From an uncultured Rhodospirillales bacterium (GTDB lineage: Bacteria > Pseudomonadota > Alphaproteobacteria > Acetobacterales > Acetobacteraceae), in the NCBI GenBank assembly GCA_903893975.1, contig CAITOL010000012.1, positions 1 through 38,339 on the forward strand: a DNA stretch of 38,339 bases. Reading direction: 5' to 3'. The notes under the pieces were generated by a model. It searched no databases, had not been told where the DNA came from, and saw only the letters and a program-made list of their open reading frames with translations. Shown in pieces: positions 31,342 through 38,339 of the stretch. Every line of letters begins with the position of its first letter. Positions within the stretch are counted from its first letter, which is position 1. The translations under genes and the position numbers were made by a program.

Positions 31342-33075
31342 TTAATTGCTCACTGAGGTAGGGGACGTCAAGACCCGAGGTGCCGCAGCGGGCGCATTGC
31401 CGCTGCCCGCCGGCGTAATTGGCCCGGCGGAGGCAGCGGTGCCGAGGCGGGAGGGCGGCGGCGCGGGCGGCAGCAGCGCGGTTTGATAGGCGGCCGGGCT
31501 GTCGATCAGGGTGCGGGCGGCGAGCAGGTCCAGATCCCGGCCATCGGGCGTGGTGCCGAAGCTGGCGGGGCAGGGGGCGCGGATTTCCAGCGCTTCGGCC
31601 GGTGGGGTGGTGGTGCGGGCGGCGTGATGGCGGGCCAAGGCGGCGGCCATTGGCTGGCGGCCCTGGGCGAGGGCGTTCAACTGGCGCAAGGCGGCTTCCG
31701 CGCCGAGGCTGGTGCAGACCTGCGGCAGCACGCCCAGGCCTTGCAGCGGCCAGCGGCGGGGCGCCAGCACGCGACTCCAGGTGAGCACCAGGTCGCCACC
31801 ATCGGGCAGCGAGAAGACGGTTTGCACCAGGCCCTTGCCGAGCGTGGCGCTGCCGACTACGACGGCGCGGCGCTGATCGGCCAGGGAGGCGGCAAGAATT
31901 TCCGCCGAACTCGCCGTGCCGCCATCGACCAGCACCACCACCGGCAGGTCTGGCGCGAGGTCGCGGCCATCGGCGCGGAATTCATGCGCGGCATCCGGGT
32001 CGCGCCCGGCGGTGATGGCGACCGTGCCTTCGGGTTGCAGCATCGCCGCCGCCGCCACCGCCTGGCGCAGCAGGCCGCCACGATTGCCGCGCAGATCGAC
32101 CACAATGCCGGTGACCGGAGCGGCAGGCTGCACCACCCGCGTGGTGGGGTCTGGCGGGGCATCGGTGACGGCCTGGATGATTTCCTGGGCGAAGCGGGCG
32201 GCGGTGTTGTGGGCGAAGGAGGAGATGCGCACCACCAGCATGCCGCCGAGGCGGCGGGCGGTGACGGTTTCTGGCGGCAGCAGCACGCGTTCCATCGTCA
32301 CGTCCCGCGGCTTGCCGTCGCGGCCGCGCAGGGTGAGGCCGACGCTGCTGCCCTCTGGCCCGGCCAGCAGGGCTGCCAGCGCCTGCTGGTCGGCACCCTG
32401 GATGGTTTGCTGGTCGACGGCGAGGATGTGGTCGTCGGCCTTTACGCCGGCCTGGGCGGCGGGGCTGCCGAGTTGCACCTCGGTGACCACGAAGGCGCCG
32501 GCGCGGATGCCGACAGTGACGCCGATGCTGGCGCGGCCGTTGCGGCGGGTGCGGTCTGATGAGGCTTCGGCCGGGGAGGCGTAGCGGGAATAGGGATCGA
32601 GATGGCTGAAAATCTCGTCGAAGAAGCTGGCGGTGATGAAACTGCCGCCGGCGCGGTGCAGCGGGTCTGACTGGTCCCAGATCGCGCGGACCAGGGCGGC
32701 ACTCGCGGCACCCCAGCCGACCGGGTCGTCATCCGCCGGGGCGGGCAGGGAGAGCAGCGGCTTGGGCGGGGCGGGCGGCATGGCTTGCAGCAGGCGCAGC
32801 CCGGCGGCCTTCGAGTCGGCGGGGTGAACATCGACCAGGAAACGCGGGTCGAGCCCGGTGACGCCTTGCAGGCCCCATTGCGTGAGTTGCCAGAGCGGAA
32901 TGGCATCCAGCGTGCGCGGCGCCATGAAGGCGAAGGCGGTGCCTGTCACCTGGCTGAAGCCGGATTGCTCGAACGGCAGCACGCGCGGGGGCGGGGATTG
33001 CGGCGCGGCATAGACCGCGCTTCCCGACATGACCGCCAGCGTACCCAGCACCAAAGATCGCAGAAGCCGTGTCAC
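31342..33075 (-). CDS. S41-family C-terminal processing peptidase
   Basis: The 577-residue protein starts with a signal sequence (MTRLLRSLVLGTLAVMSGSAVYAA). A long N-terminal region, a PDZ domain (about 205-300; SIGVTVGIRAGAFVVTEV, AAQAGVKADDHILAVD) and the tail-specific protease core follow. Catalytic Ser is in GGTASSAEILAASL and the general-base Lys in SATLGKGLVQTVF. Such periplasmic proteases trim or degrade envelope proteins. Its C-terminal 70 residues are Pro/Ala-rich and probably disordered. GTG 33075 overlaps the rnr stop (GTGA), so the two are coupled, and this start also gives a clean signal peptide. Confidence 0.9.
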   Translation of the reverse strand: MTRLLRSLVLGTLAVMSGSAVYAAPQSPPPRVLPFEQSGFSQVTGTAFAFMAPRTLDAIPLWQLTQWGLQGVTGLDPRFLVDVHPADSKAAGLRLLQAMPPAPPKPLLSLPAPADDDPVGWGAASAALVRAIWDQSDPLHRAGGSFITASFFDEIFSHLDPYSRYASPAEASSDRTRRNGRASIGVTVGIRAGAFVVTEVQLGSPAAQAGVKADDHILAVDQQTIQGADQQALAALLAGPEGSSVGLTLRGRDGKPRDVTMERVLLPPETVTARRLGGMLVVRISSFAHNTAARFAQEIIQAVTDAPPDPTTRVVQPAAPVTGIVVDLRGNRGGLLRQAVAAAAMLQPEGTVAITAGRDPDAAHEFRADGRDLAPDLPVVVLVDGGTASSAEILAASLADQRRAVVVGSATLGKGLVQTVFSLPDGGDLVLTWSRVLAPRRWPLQGLGVLPQVCTSLGAEAALRQLNALAQGRQPMAAALARHHAARTTTPPAEALEIRAPCPASFGTTPDGRDLDLLAARTLIDSPAAYQTALLPPAPPPSRLGTAASAGPITPAGSGNAPAAAPRVLTSPTSVSN

Positions 33076-35357
33076 GTCCTGCCGGAGCGGCCTCTCCTGC
33101 TCTCGGGCGCGCGCTTGCGGCTGCTGCCCGTGTTGGGGCGCGGTTTGCCGGGGGTGCTGCCTTGCAGAATGTGGAACAGCAGGCCACCGGTGACCGGAGA
33201 GGCTTCCGACAGGCGGACATCGACTTCCTGCGCCAGGCGGAAGCAAATTCCGCTGCGCCGGCCGGTCAGGGTCTGGGCGGTTTCGTCATGCATCCAGAAA
33301 TCGTCCAACAGCGACGACACTGGTACCAGCCCCGATGCCCCGCTTTCCGCCAGTGTGACGAAAAGTCCGAAGCGGGTCACGCCGGAAATGCGGGCGGCGA
33401 ACTGCGTTCCGACCTTATCAGCCATGAATGCGGCCAAATAACGATCAATCGCGTCCCGCTCCGCCAGTTGCGCCCGGCGTTCGGTGGCGGTGATGTGCTG
33501 GCAGTCGTCTTCGAGGGTGCCGGCATGGCTGTCGGACAGGCCATCGGGGCCGAGTTTGAGCCCGGCGATCAGCGCGCGGTGCACCAGCAGGTCGGCGTAG
33601 CGGCGAATCGGGCTGGTGAAATGGGCGTAGCGCGGCAGGCTGAGGCCGAAATGGCCGATATTGTCGATGTCATAGGCGGCCTGGCTCTGGCTGCGCAGCA
33701 TCATTTCGTTGACCATTGGCGCTTCCGGCGTGCCGAGCACGGCTTTCAGCACCCGGTCCAGATCCGCCGGGGTGACCGCGCCTTGCGGCGGCAGGCGCAG
33801 GTCGAGCGAGGCGAGGAACTGGCGCAGGCCTTCGAGCTTGGCTTCGCTGGGCGGGGCGTGCACGCGGTAGACGCAGGGTTGGTGCAGGCGTTCCAGTTCT
33901 TCGGCCGCGCAGACATTGGCCAGCACCATGAATTCTTCGATCAGGCGGTGGCTGTCGAGCCGGGCGCGCGGGATGACCGCTTCCACCTTGCCCTGGGTGT
34001 TGAGGATGACCTGGCGTTCCGGCAGGTCGAGATCCAGCGTGCCGCGCCGTTGGCGGGCGCCGAGCAACGCGCGATAGGCGGCATAGAGCGCATCGACCGG
34101 CAGGGCGGTTTCGGTCTGGGCGTTGTGCAGGTCTTGCACCTGTTCGTAGGTGAGGCGGGCGGCGCTGCGCATCAGGCCGCGGCCGAAGCGGTGGCTTTGC
34201 TTGTTGCCCTGCGCGTCGATGCTGATATCGACAAACAGGCAGCCGCGGTCTTCATCCGGGCGCAGGCTGCACCAGCCGTTCGACAGCGCTTCCGGCAGCA
34301 TGGGCACCACGCGATCCGGGAAGTAGCAGGAATTGCCGCGCAGGCGGGCGGCGCGGTCGAGCGCGCTGTTGGGGCGGACGTAATGCGCGACATCGGCGAT
34401 GGCGACGACGAGGCGGAAGCCGGTGGCATCGGCTTCGGCGTAGACGGCATCGTCGAAATCGCGGGCGTCGGCGCCGTCGATGGTGACCAGCGGCAGGTCG
34501 CGCAGGTCGGTGCGGTTGCCCAGCGGGGTGGCGCGGGCGGCTTCGGCCTGGGCGATGGCGGCTTCGGGGAAGTCGGTGGGGATGTCGTGGGTGGCGATGA
34601 CGATCAGGCTGACCGAGGCGGCATCGCCCAACTGGCCGAGCCGTTCGACCACGCGGGCGGGTTTCAGGCCGAAGGGTTTGCCGGGCAATGGCTCGGCCAG
34701 CACCACTTCGCCGTCTTGCGCGCCGTTGGCGTCTGGGGCCACGACCAGCCATTCGGCTTTGGCCCGCCGGTCGGTCGGCACGATGCGGGCTTCGGGCAGG
34801 CCGTGCCGGTCGGTGCGCAGGGTGTAGACGCCGACGATGCGACCGCCTTCGGTGTCCAGGCGTTTGAGGGTGCGGCCTTCGAACACATCCTTGCCGCGCG
34901 GGCGGATGCGGGCCAGCACGCGCTGGCCGGGGGCGAGGGCGGGTTGGCCGGCGGCTTCGGGGGCCATGTAGATGCGCGGCGGGCGCTGGTCGCGCGGCCA
35001 GTCCGCCGGCCATTCCACCGGGCGGGCGATCGGGTCGCCATCGGGGTCGGTGCCGATGATCTCCACGATCATCGCATCGGGCAGGCGGCCGGGGGCGGTG
35101 AAGCGGCGATGCCCGGCCGGCGCCACATTGCCGGCGCTGGCGAGGTCGCGCAGCAGGTCACGCAGCGCGGTGCGGTGTTCCGGGCCGAGGCGGAAATGGC
35201 GGATGATCTCCCGCTTGCCGACGCGGCCGGGGCTGTCCTTGATGAAGGCGCGCACGGTCTCGCGGCTGGGGAAATCGCCGGTGGAGAGGTTGGGCGGCGG
35301 CGCGCTGGCGCGGCCGCCTTTGCGCCCGCCTTTTGCTGCGGGCGGGCGCTTTGCCAT
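33072..35357 (-). CDS. rnr: Ribonuclease R
   Basis: The 761-residue protein has an N-terminal winged-helix/cold-shock region and the RNB catalytic domain with the Mg-binding signature DGADARDFDDAVYAE and REYPDR-like NSCYFPDRVVPMLPE. A C-terminal S1 domain (FAARISGVTRFGLFVTLAE) and a short basic tail follow. It is a 3'-5' processive exoribonuclease that degrades structured RNA, including tmRNA-tagged messages and rRNA fragments. ATG 35357 follows the topA stop by one base; the operon order topA-rnr is typical of alphaproteobacteria. Confidence 0.97.
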   Translation of the reverse strand: MAKRPPAAKGGRKGGRASAPPPNLSTGDFPSRETVRAFIKDSPGRVGKREIIRHFRLGPEHRTALRDLLRDLASAGNVAPAGHRRFTAPGRLPDAMIVEIIGTDPDGDPIARPVEWPADWPRDQRPPRIYMAPEAAGQPALAPGQRVLARIRPRGKDVFEGRTLKRLDTEGGRIVGVYTLRTDRHGLPEARIVPTDRRAKAEWLVVAPDANGAQDGEVVLAEPLPGKPFGLKPARVVERLGQLGDAASVSLIVIATHDIPTDFPEAAIAQAEAARATPLGNRTDLRDLPLVTIDGADARDFDDAVYAEADATGFRLVVAIADVAHYVRPNSALDRAARLRGNSCYFPDRVVPMLPEALSNGWCSLRPDEDRGCLFVDISIDAQGNKQSHRFGRGLMRSAARLTYEQVQDLHNAQTETALPVDALYAAYRALLGARQRRGTLDLDLPERQVILNTQGKVEAVIPRARLDSHRLIEEFMVLANVCAAEELERLHQPCVYRVHAPPSEAKLEGLRQFLASLDLRLPPQGAVTPADLDRVLKAVLGTPEAPMVNEMMLRSQSQAAYDIDNIGHFGLSLPRYAHFTSPIRRYADLLVHRALIAGLKLGPDGLSDSHAGTLEDDCQHITATERRAQLAERDAIDRYLAAFMADKVGTQFAARISGVTRFGLFVTLAESGASGLVPVSSLLDDFWMHDETAQTLTGRRSGICFRLAQEVDVRLSEASPVTGGLLFHILQGSTPGKPRPNTGSSRKRAPESRRGRSGRT

Positions 35358-35358
35358 C

Positions 35359-38031
35359 TTAGGCCTTCGCCTTCTTGGCGGCCGGTTTCTTGGCCGGTGC
35401 GGCTTTCTTTTTCGCGGCCGGCTTTTTCGCCGCGGGCTTTTTGGCGGCGGTGGCTGTTTCGGCGGCGGGCTTGGCGGCTTTGGCCGCTGCTTTCGCTGGG
35501 GCTTTGGCCGGTTTGCGGCCGCCTTTGGCTTTCAGCACCTTGCCCTTTTCCGCGACCAGGGCGGCGGCCTGATCGAGCGTGATATCGTCCATGGTGACGT
35601 CGCGCGGCAGGTTGGCGACCATGTTGCCGTGCTGCACATAGGGGCCGAAGCGGCCTTTGCGGACGATGACCGGGGCCTGGTCTTTCGGGTGCGCGCCCAA
35701 GGTGCGCACGCTGGCGAGTTTGGTGGCCAGCAGATCGACCGCGCGGTTCAGGCCGATGGCCAGCACGTTGTCGTCCTTGTCGAGCGAGGCGAATACGGCG
35801 CCCATTTTCACGTATGGCCCGAAGCGGCCGAGGCCGGCGGAAATCTCTTCCTTGGTTTCCGGGTGGGTGCCGACCGTGCGGGGCAGGGAGAGCAGGCCGA
35901 GGGCGGCGTCGAGGTCGATCGTGTCGCCATCCATGCCCTTGGGCAGGCTGGTGCGGCGCGGCTTGGCCTTGCTGTCCGGCACCTGTTCGCCCTGCTGGAC
36001 GTAAAGCCCATAGGGGCCGCGCTTGACGGTGATGGTTTCGCCGGTTTCCGGGTGATGGCCCAACTCGCGCATCCCCTCCTTCAAGGTTTCGCCACCTTCC
36101 TCGCCGGCGGCGGCGAGGCGGCGGGTGAACTGGCAGGCGGGGTAGTTGGAGCAGCCGATGAAACTGCCGTGGCGGCCGAGTTTCAGCCCGAGCCGGCCGG
36201 TGCCGCAGGCGGTGCAGACGCGCGGGTCGCGGCCATCATCGGTGGGGGGGAAGAAATGCGAGCCGAGGTCGCGGTCCAGCGCGTCGATCACGTCGCCGAT
36301 CTTGAGGTCGCGGGTCTGGCCGATGGCGGAGCTGAACGCGTCCCAGAACTGTCGCATCACGGCCTTCCAGTCGGCGCGGCCGCCGGAGATGTCATCGAGC
36401 TGTTCTTCGAGCCCGGCGGTGAAATGCGGATCGACATAGCGTTCGAAGAAGCTGGTCAGGAAGGCGGTGACGAGGCGACCGCGATCTTCCGGCACGAAGC
36501 GCTTGCGGTCCAGCTTGACGTAGTTGCGGTCCTGCAACACCGACAGGATGGAGGCGTAGGTGGAGGGGCGGCCGATGCCGAGTTCCTCCATCTTCTTCAC
36601 CAGCGAGGCTTCCGAGTAGCGCGGCGGCGGTTGGGTGAAGTGCTGGCTGGCATCGACCTTGCCGCGGCGCAGCGGGTCGCCTTCGGCCATGGGCGGCAGC
36701 ATTTTGCCGTCGCTGTCGTCGTCGGCGTCGTCCAGGTCTTCGCGGTAGAGTTTGAGGAAGCCGTCAAAGGCGAGGATGGAGCCGGTGGCGCGCAGGCCCG
36801 GGCCTTGGCGTTTGCCGGGCTCGGCCAGTTCGACCGTGACCTGATCCAGTTCCGCCGACTGCATTTGCGAGGCGACGGCGCGTTTCCATACCAGTTCATA
36901 GAGCCGGCGCTGTTCCGGGTTCAGGTAGCGCGCCACCTGATCCGGGGTGCGGTTGAAATCGGTCGGGCGGATGGCTTCGTGCGCTTCCTGGGCGTTTTTG
37001 GCGCGGCTGGTATATTCGCGTGCCTGGCCGGGCAGGTATTTGGCGCCGTATTCTGCTTTGATGTGTTCGCGGGCGGCGGTGATCGCCTCCCCGGCCATTT
37101 GCACGCCGTCGGTGCGCATATAGGTGATCAGGCCGGTGGCTTCGCCGTCGATATCCACGCCTTCATAGAGGCCCTGGGCGAGGCGCATGGTGTGCTGGGC
37201 GCCGAAGCCGAGTTTGCGGCTGGCTTCCTGTTGCAAAGTGGAGGTGGTGAAAGGTGCCGGCGGATTGCGGCGGACGCGCTTGCGTTCCACCGTATCGACG
37301 CTGAAAGCGCCGGCTTCGACCTGGGCTTTGGCGGCGAGGGCGAGCTTTTCGCTGTTCAGGTCGAACTGATCCAGCTTGCGGCCATCAAGCTGCACCAGCC
37401 TTGCGGTGAACGGCGCGCCGGCGGGCGTGCTGAGCACAACCTCGATGGTCCAATATTCGCGCGGCTTGAAGACCTCGATTTCCGCTTCCCGCTCGCAGAT
37501 CAGCCGCAGGGCGACCGATTGCACCCGCCCGGCGGAGCGGCTGCCGGGCAGTTTGCGCCAGAGCACCGGGGAGAGGGTGAAGCCGACGAGGTAGTCCAGC
37601 GCGCGGCGGGCCAGATAGGCGTCGATTAGCGGCTGGTCGAGTTCGCGCGGATGGGCGACGGCGTATTGGATGGCGTTGCGGGTGATCTCATTAAAGGTGA
37701 CGCGTTTGACGGCGATGCCTTTGAGCAGGTTTTTGTCCTGCAGCATGGCGCGCACATGCCAGGAAATGGCCTCCCCCTCACGATCCGGGTCGGTGGCGAG
37801 GTAGAGGGTTTTCGCGCCTTTGAGCGCCTTGCCGATGGCGGCCATCTGGCGGGCGCCGCGTTCATCGGCTTCCCAATCCATGGCGAAGTCTTCATCCGGC
37901 CGCACGCTGCCATCTTTCGGCGGCAGGTCGCGCACGTGCCCGAAGCTCGCCAGCACGGTGAACCCGTCGCCGAGATACTTGTTGATTGTCTTGGCCTTGG
38001 CCGGCGACTCAACGACAAGAACGTCCGTCAT
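35359..38031 (-). CDS. topA: DNA topoisomerase I
   Basis: The 890-residue type IA topoisomerase starts with a TOPRIM domain (DVLVVESPAKAKTINKYLG; acidic DPDREGEAISWH). The core has ALDYLVGFTLSPVLW and the active-site Tyr in GLITYMRTDG (about residue 303). C-terminal elements follow: a four-Cys zinc module (CTACGTGRLG...GCSNYPAC) and repeated GPYGLYVQQG / GRFGPYVKMG / GRFGPYVQHG modules. A Lys/Ala/Pro-rich tail of about 50 residues resembles histone H1-like DNA-binding tails and is common in alphaproteobacteria. It relaxes negative supercoils. It lies next to dprA, as in many relatives. Confidence 0.98.
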   Translation of the reverse strand: MTDVLVVESPAKAKTINKYLGDGFTVLASFGHVRDLPPKDGSVRPDEDFAMDWEADERGARQMAAIGKALKGAKTLYLATDPDREGEAISWHVRAMLQDKNLLKGIAVKRVTFNEITRNAIQYAVAHPRELDQPLIDAYLARRALDYLVGFTLSPVLWRKLPGSRSAGRVQSVALRLICEREAEIEVFKPREYWTIEVVLSTPAGAPFTARLVQLDGRKLDQFDLNSEKLALAAKAQVEAGAFSVDTVERKRVRRNPPAPFTTSTLQQEASRKLGFGAQHTMRLAQGLYEGVDIDGEATGLITYMRTDGVQMAGEAITAAREHIKAEYGAKYLPGQAREYTSRAKNAQEAHEAIRPTDFNRTPDQVARYLNPEQRRLYELVWKRAVASQMQSAELDQVTVELAEPGKRQGPGLRATGSILAFDGFLKLYREDLDDADDDSDGKMLPPMAEGDPLRRGKVDASQHFTQPPPRYSEASLVKKMEELGIGRPSTYASILSVLQDRNYVKLDRKRFVPEDRGRLVTAFLTSFFERYVDPHFTAGLEEQLDDISGGRADWKAVMRQFWDAFSSAIGQTRDLKIGDVIDALDRDLGSHFFPPTDDGRDPRVCTACGTGRLGLKLGRHGSFIGCSNYPACQFTRRLAAAGEEGGETLKEGMRELGHHPETGETITVKRGPYGLYVQQGEQVPDSKAKPRRTSLPKGMDGDTIDLDAALGLLSLPRTVGTHPETKEEISAGLGRFGPYVKMGAVFASLDKDDNVLAIGLNRAVDLLATKLASVRTLGAHPKDQAPVIVRKGRFGPYVQHGNMVANLPRDVTMDDITLDQAAALVAEKGKVLKAKGGRKPAKAPAKAAAKAAKPAAETATAAKKPAAKKPAAKKKAAPAKKPAAKKAKA

Positions 38032-38060
38032 ACTGATCCATGCGGTTGGAGTGGCGCTTG

Positions 38061-38219
38061 CTAGGCGTCCACCAGCAATGCCACGCGGTTGCCTGGCAAG
38101 GTCTCAATGCGGCCCGCGAGCTCCAGATCCATCAGGACCGAGGCGACCGCAGAGGCAGAGAACTGGCAGCGCCGGATGAGATCGTCAACCGGGGTCGGGT
38201 CTGGGCTCAGGGCAATCGG
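38061..38219 (-). pseudogene. dprA: dprA remnant: C-terminal winged helix only
   Basis: The last ~53 codons read ALSPDPTPVDDLIRRC and then a segment ending ELAGRIETLPGNRVALLVDA, which matches the C-terminal winged-helix domain of DprA (Smf). Upstream of about 38216 the frame continues into unrelated sequence, and no Rossmann fold of DprA follows before the window ends. The gene normally precedes topA in this order. DprA loads RecA on incoming single-stranded DNA during transformation. The junction position is approximate. The rest of dprA may lie beyond the inserted sequence. Confidence 0.75.
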
Positions 38220-38220
38220 G

Positions 38221-38339
38221 TGAATGAGTGCGTGACAAACTGCTGAATTGCTGAATCTGTGTGTGTCCTTCTGATGTGCCATGTGGAGGACGACGATGGG
38301 CGAGTTGGTGACAGACTGCGGTGCGGTTTTGGAGGCGAC
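38221..38339 (+). mobile_element. Probable left end of an insertion sequence interrupting dprA
   Basis: Sequence right of about 38221 is unrelated to dprA, begins TGAATGAGTGCGTG, and leads directly to a new gene start on the opposite strand. This fits an insertion sequence with its transposase reading inward. The terminal repeat cannot be confirmed because the other end is outside the window. Confidence 0.5.
38296..38339 (+). CDS. Start of a gene, possibly transposase OrfA, cut by window edge
   Basis: ATG 38296 has an excellent GGAGGA five bases upstream (38285-38290) and opens a frame MGELVTDCGAVLEA that leaves the window. Fourteen residues are too few to identify. Its location inside sequence that splits dprA makes a transposase subunit of an IS3- or IS66-like element a reasonable guess. 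Confidence 0.45.
   Translation, partial: MGELVTDCGAVLEA

Noticed and set aside
35375-35520. Short repeats near the 3' end of topA suggestive of a DNA repeat array
   Set aside because: They encode the Lys/Ala/Pro-rich C-terminal tail of topoisomerase I and are explained by protein low complexity.
33069-37629. Very long plus-strand open frames (over 800 codons) opposite rnr and topA
   Set aside because: They are antisense shadows of strongly conserved genes in GC-rich DNA. Their translations are low-complexity (Gly/Ala/Arg/His-rich) and show no domain.
1-38339. CRISPR array, rRNA genes or replication origin
   Set aside because: No regularly spaced repeats of CRISPR size, no rRNA-like sequence and no DnaA-box cluster were seen.

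Overview
The window is high-GC bacterial chromosome. Gene content and order point to an alphaproteobacterium, most likely in or near the Acetobacteraceae. The clues are the order (dprA)-topA-rnr-S41 peptidase-rpmG with pleD beside it, a TPR protein-bamB-der run, the cnoX-LON-Trm112-DUF971 run, and a divided B12-dependent methionine-synthase locus like those of other alphaproteobacteria. Family assignments come from reading motifs, not from database searches.

Layout. 1-1088: a 3'-truncated LysR regulator, about 480 bases without a convincing gene, and a tRNA-Gly(GCC) on the minus strand with one or two terminators. 1304-3435: four tightly coupled housekeeping genes (thioredoxin/TPR co-chaperone, LON-domain protein, Trm112-like, DUF971). 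3507-5492: a ThDP enzyme of the acetolactate-synthase type and a convergent small lipoprotein. 5693-10970: a TPR membrane protein, BamB, Der GTPase and a DUF3857/transglutaminase protein.

10954-19048 is a bidirectional locus built around corrinoid methyl transfer. Leftward run a homocysteine S-methyltransferase domain protein, a corrinoid-binding protein, DUF1638 and a SPINDLY-type O-GlcNAc transferase homologue. Rightward, from the same 70-bp intergenic region, run a small PF13769-type protein, a RamA-like 2Fe-2S/ASKHA corrinoid activator and a polytopic membrane protein. Most junctions are overlapping stop/start codons. The first five proteins look like a divided MetH; the pterin-binding subunit is not here. 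The glycosyltransferase and membrane protein are unexpected passengers.

19118-23166: acyl-CoA dehydrogenase, SDR, and two overlapping Gfo/Idh/MocA oxidoreductases. 23304-27798: the most unusual part, three consecutive paralogous adenylate-forming (ANL) enzymes of 487-489 residues. They share atypical core motifs and have no carrier-protein or condensation-domain partner. The spacers before the first two are strikingly AT-rich, the third only partly, and the first carries a terminator-like hairpin and a 28-bp near-palindrome. A conventional acyl-CoA synthetase converges on them (27810-29450).

29590-38031: pleD (diguanylate cyclase), rpmG, S41 peptidase, rnr and topA. At the right edge only the C-terminal winged helix of dprA remains; it is cut off by foreign sequence carrying the start of another gene, most simply an insertion sequence running out of the window.
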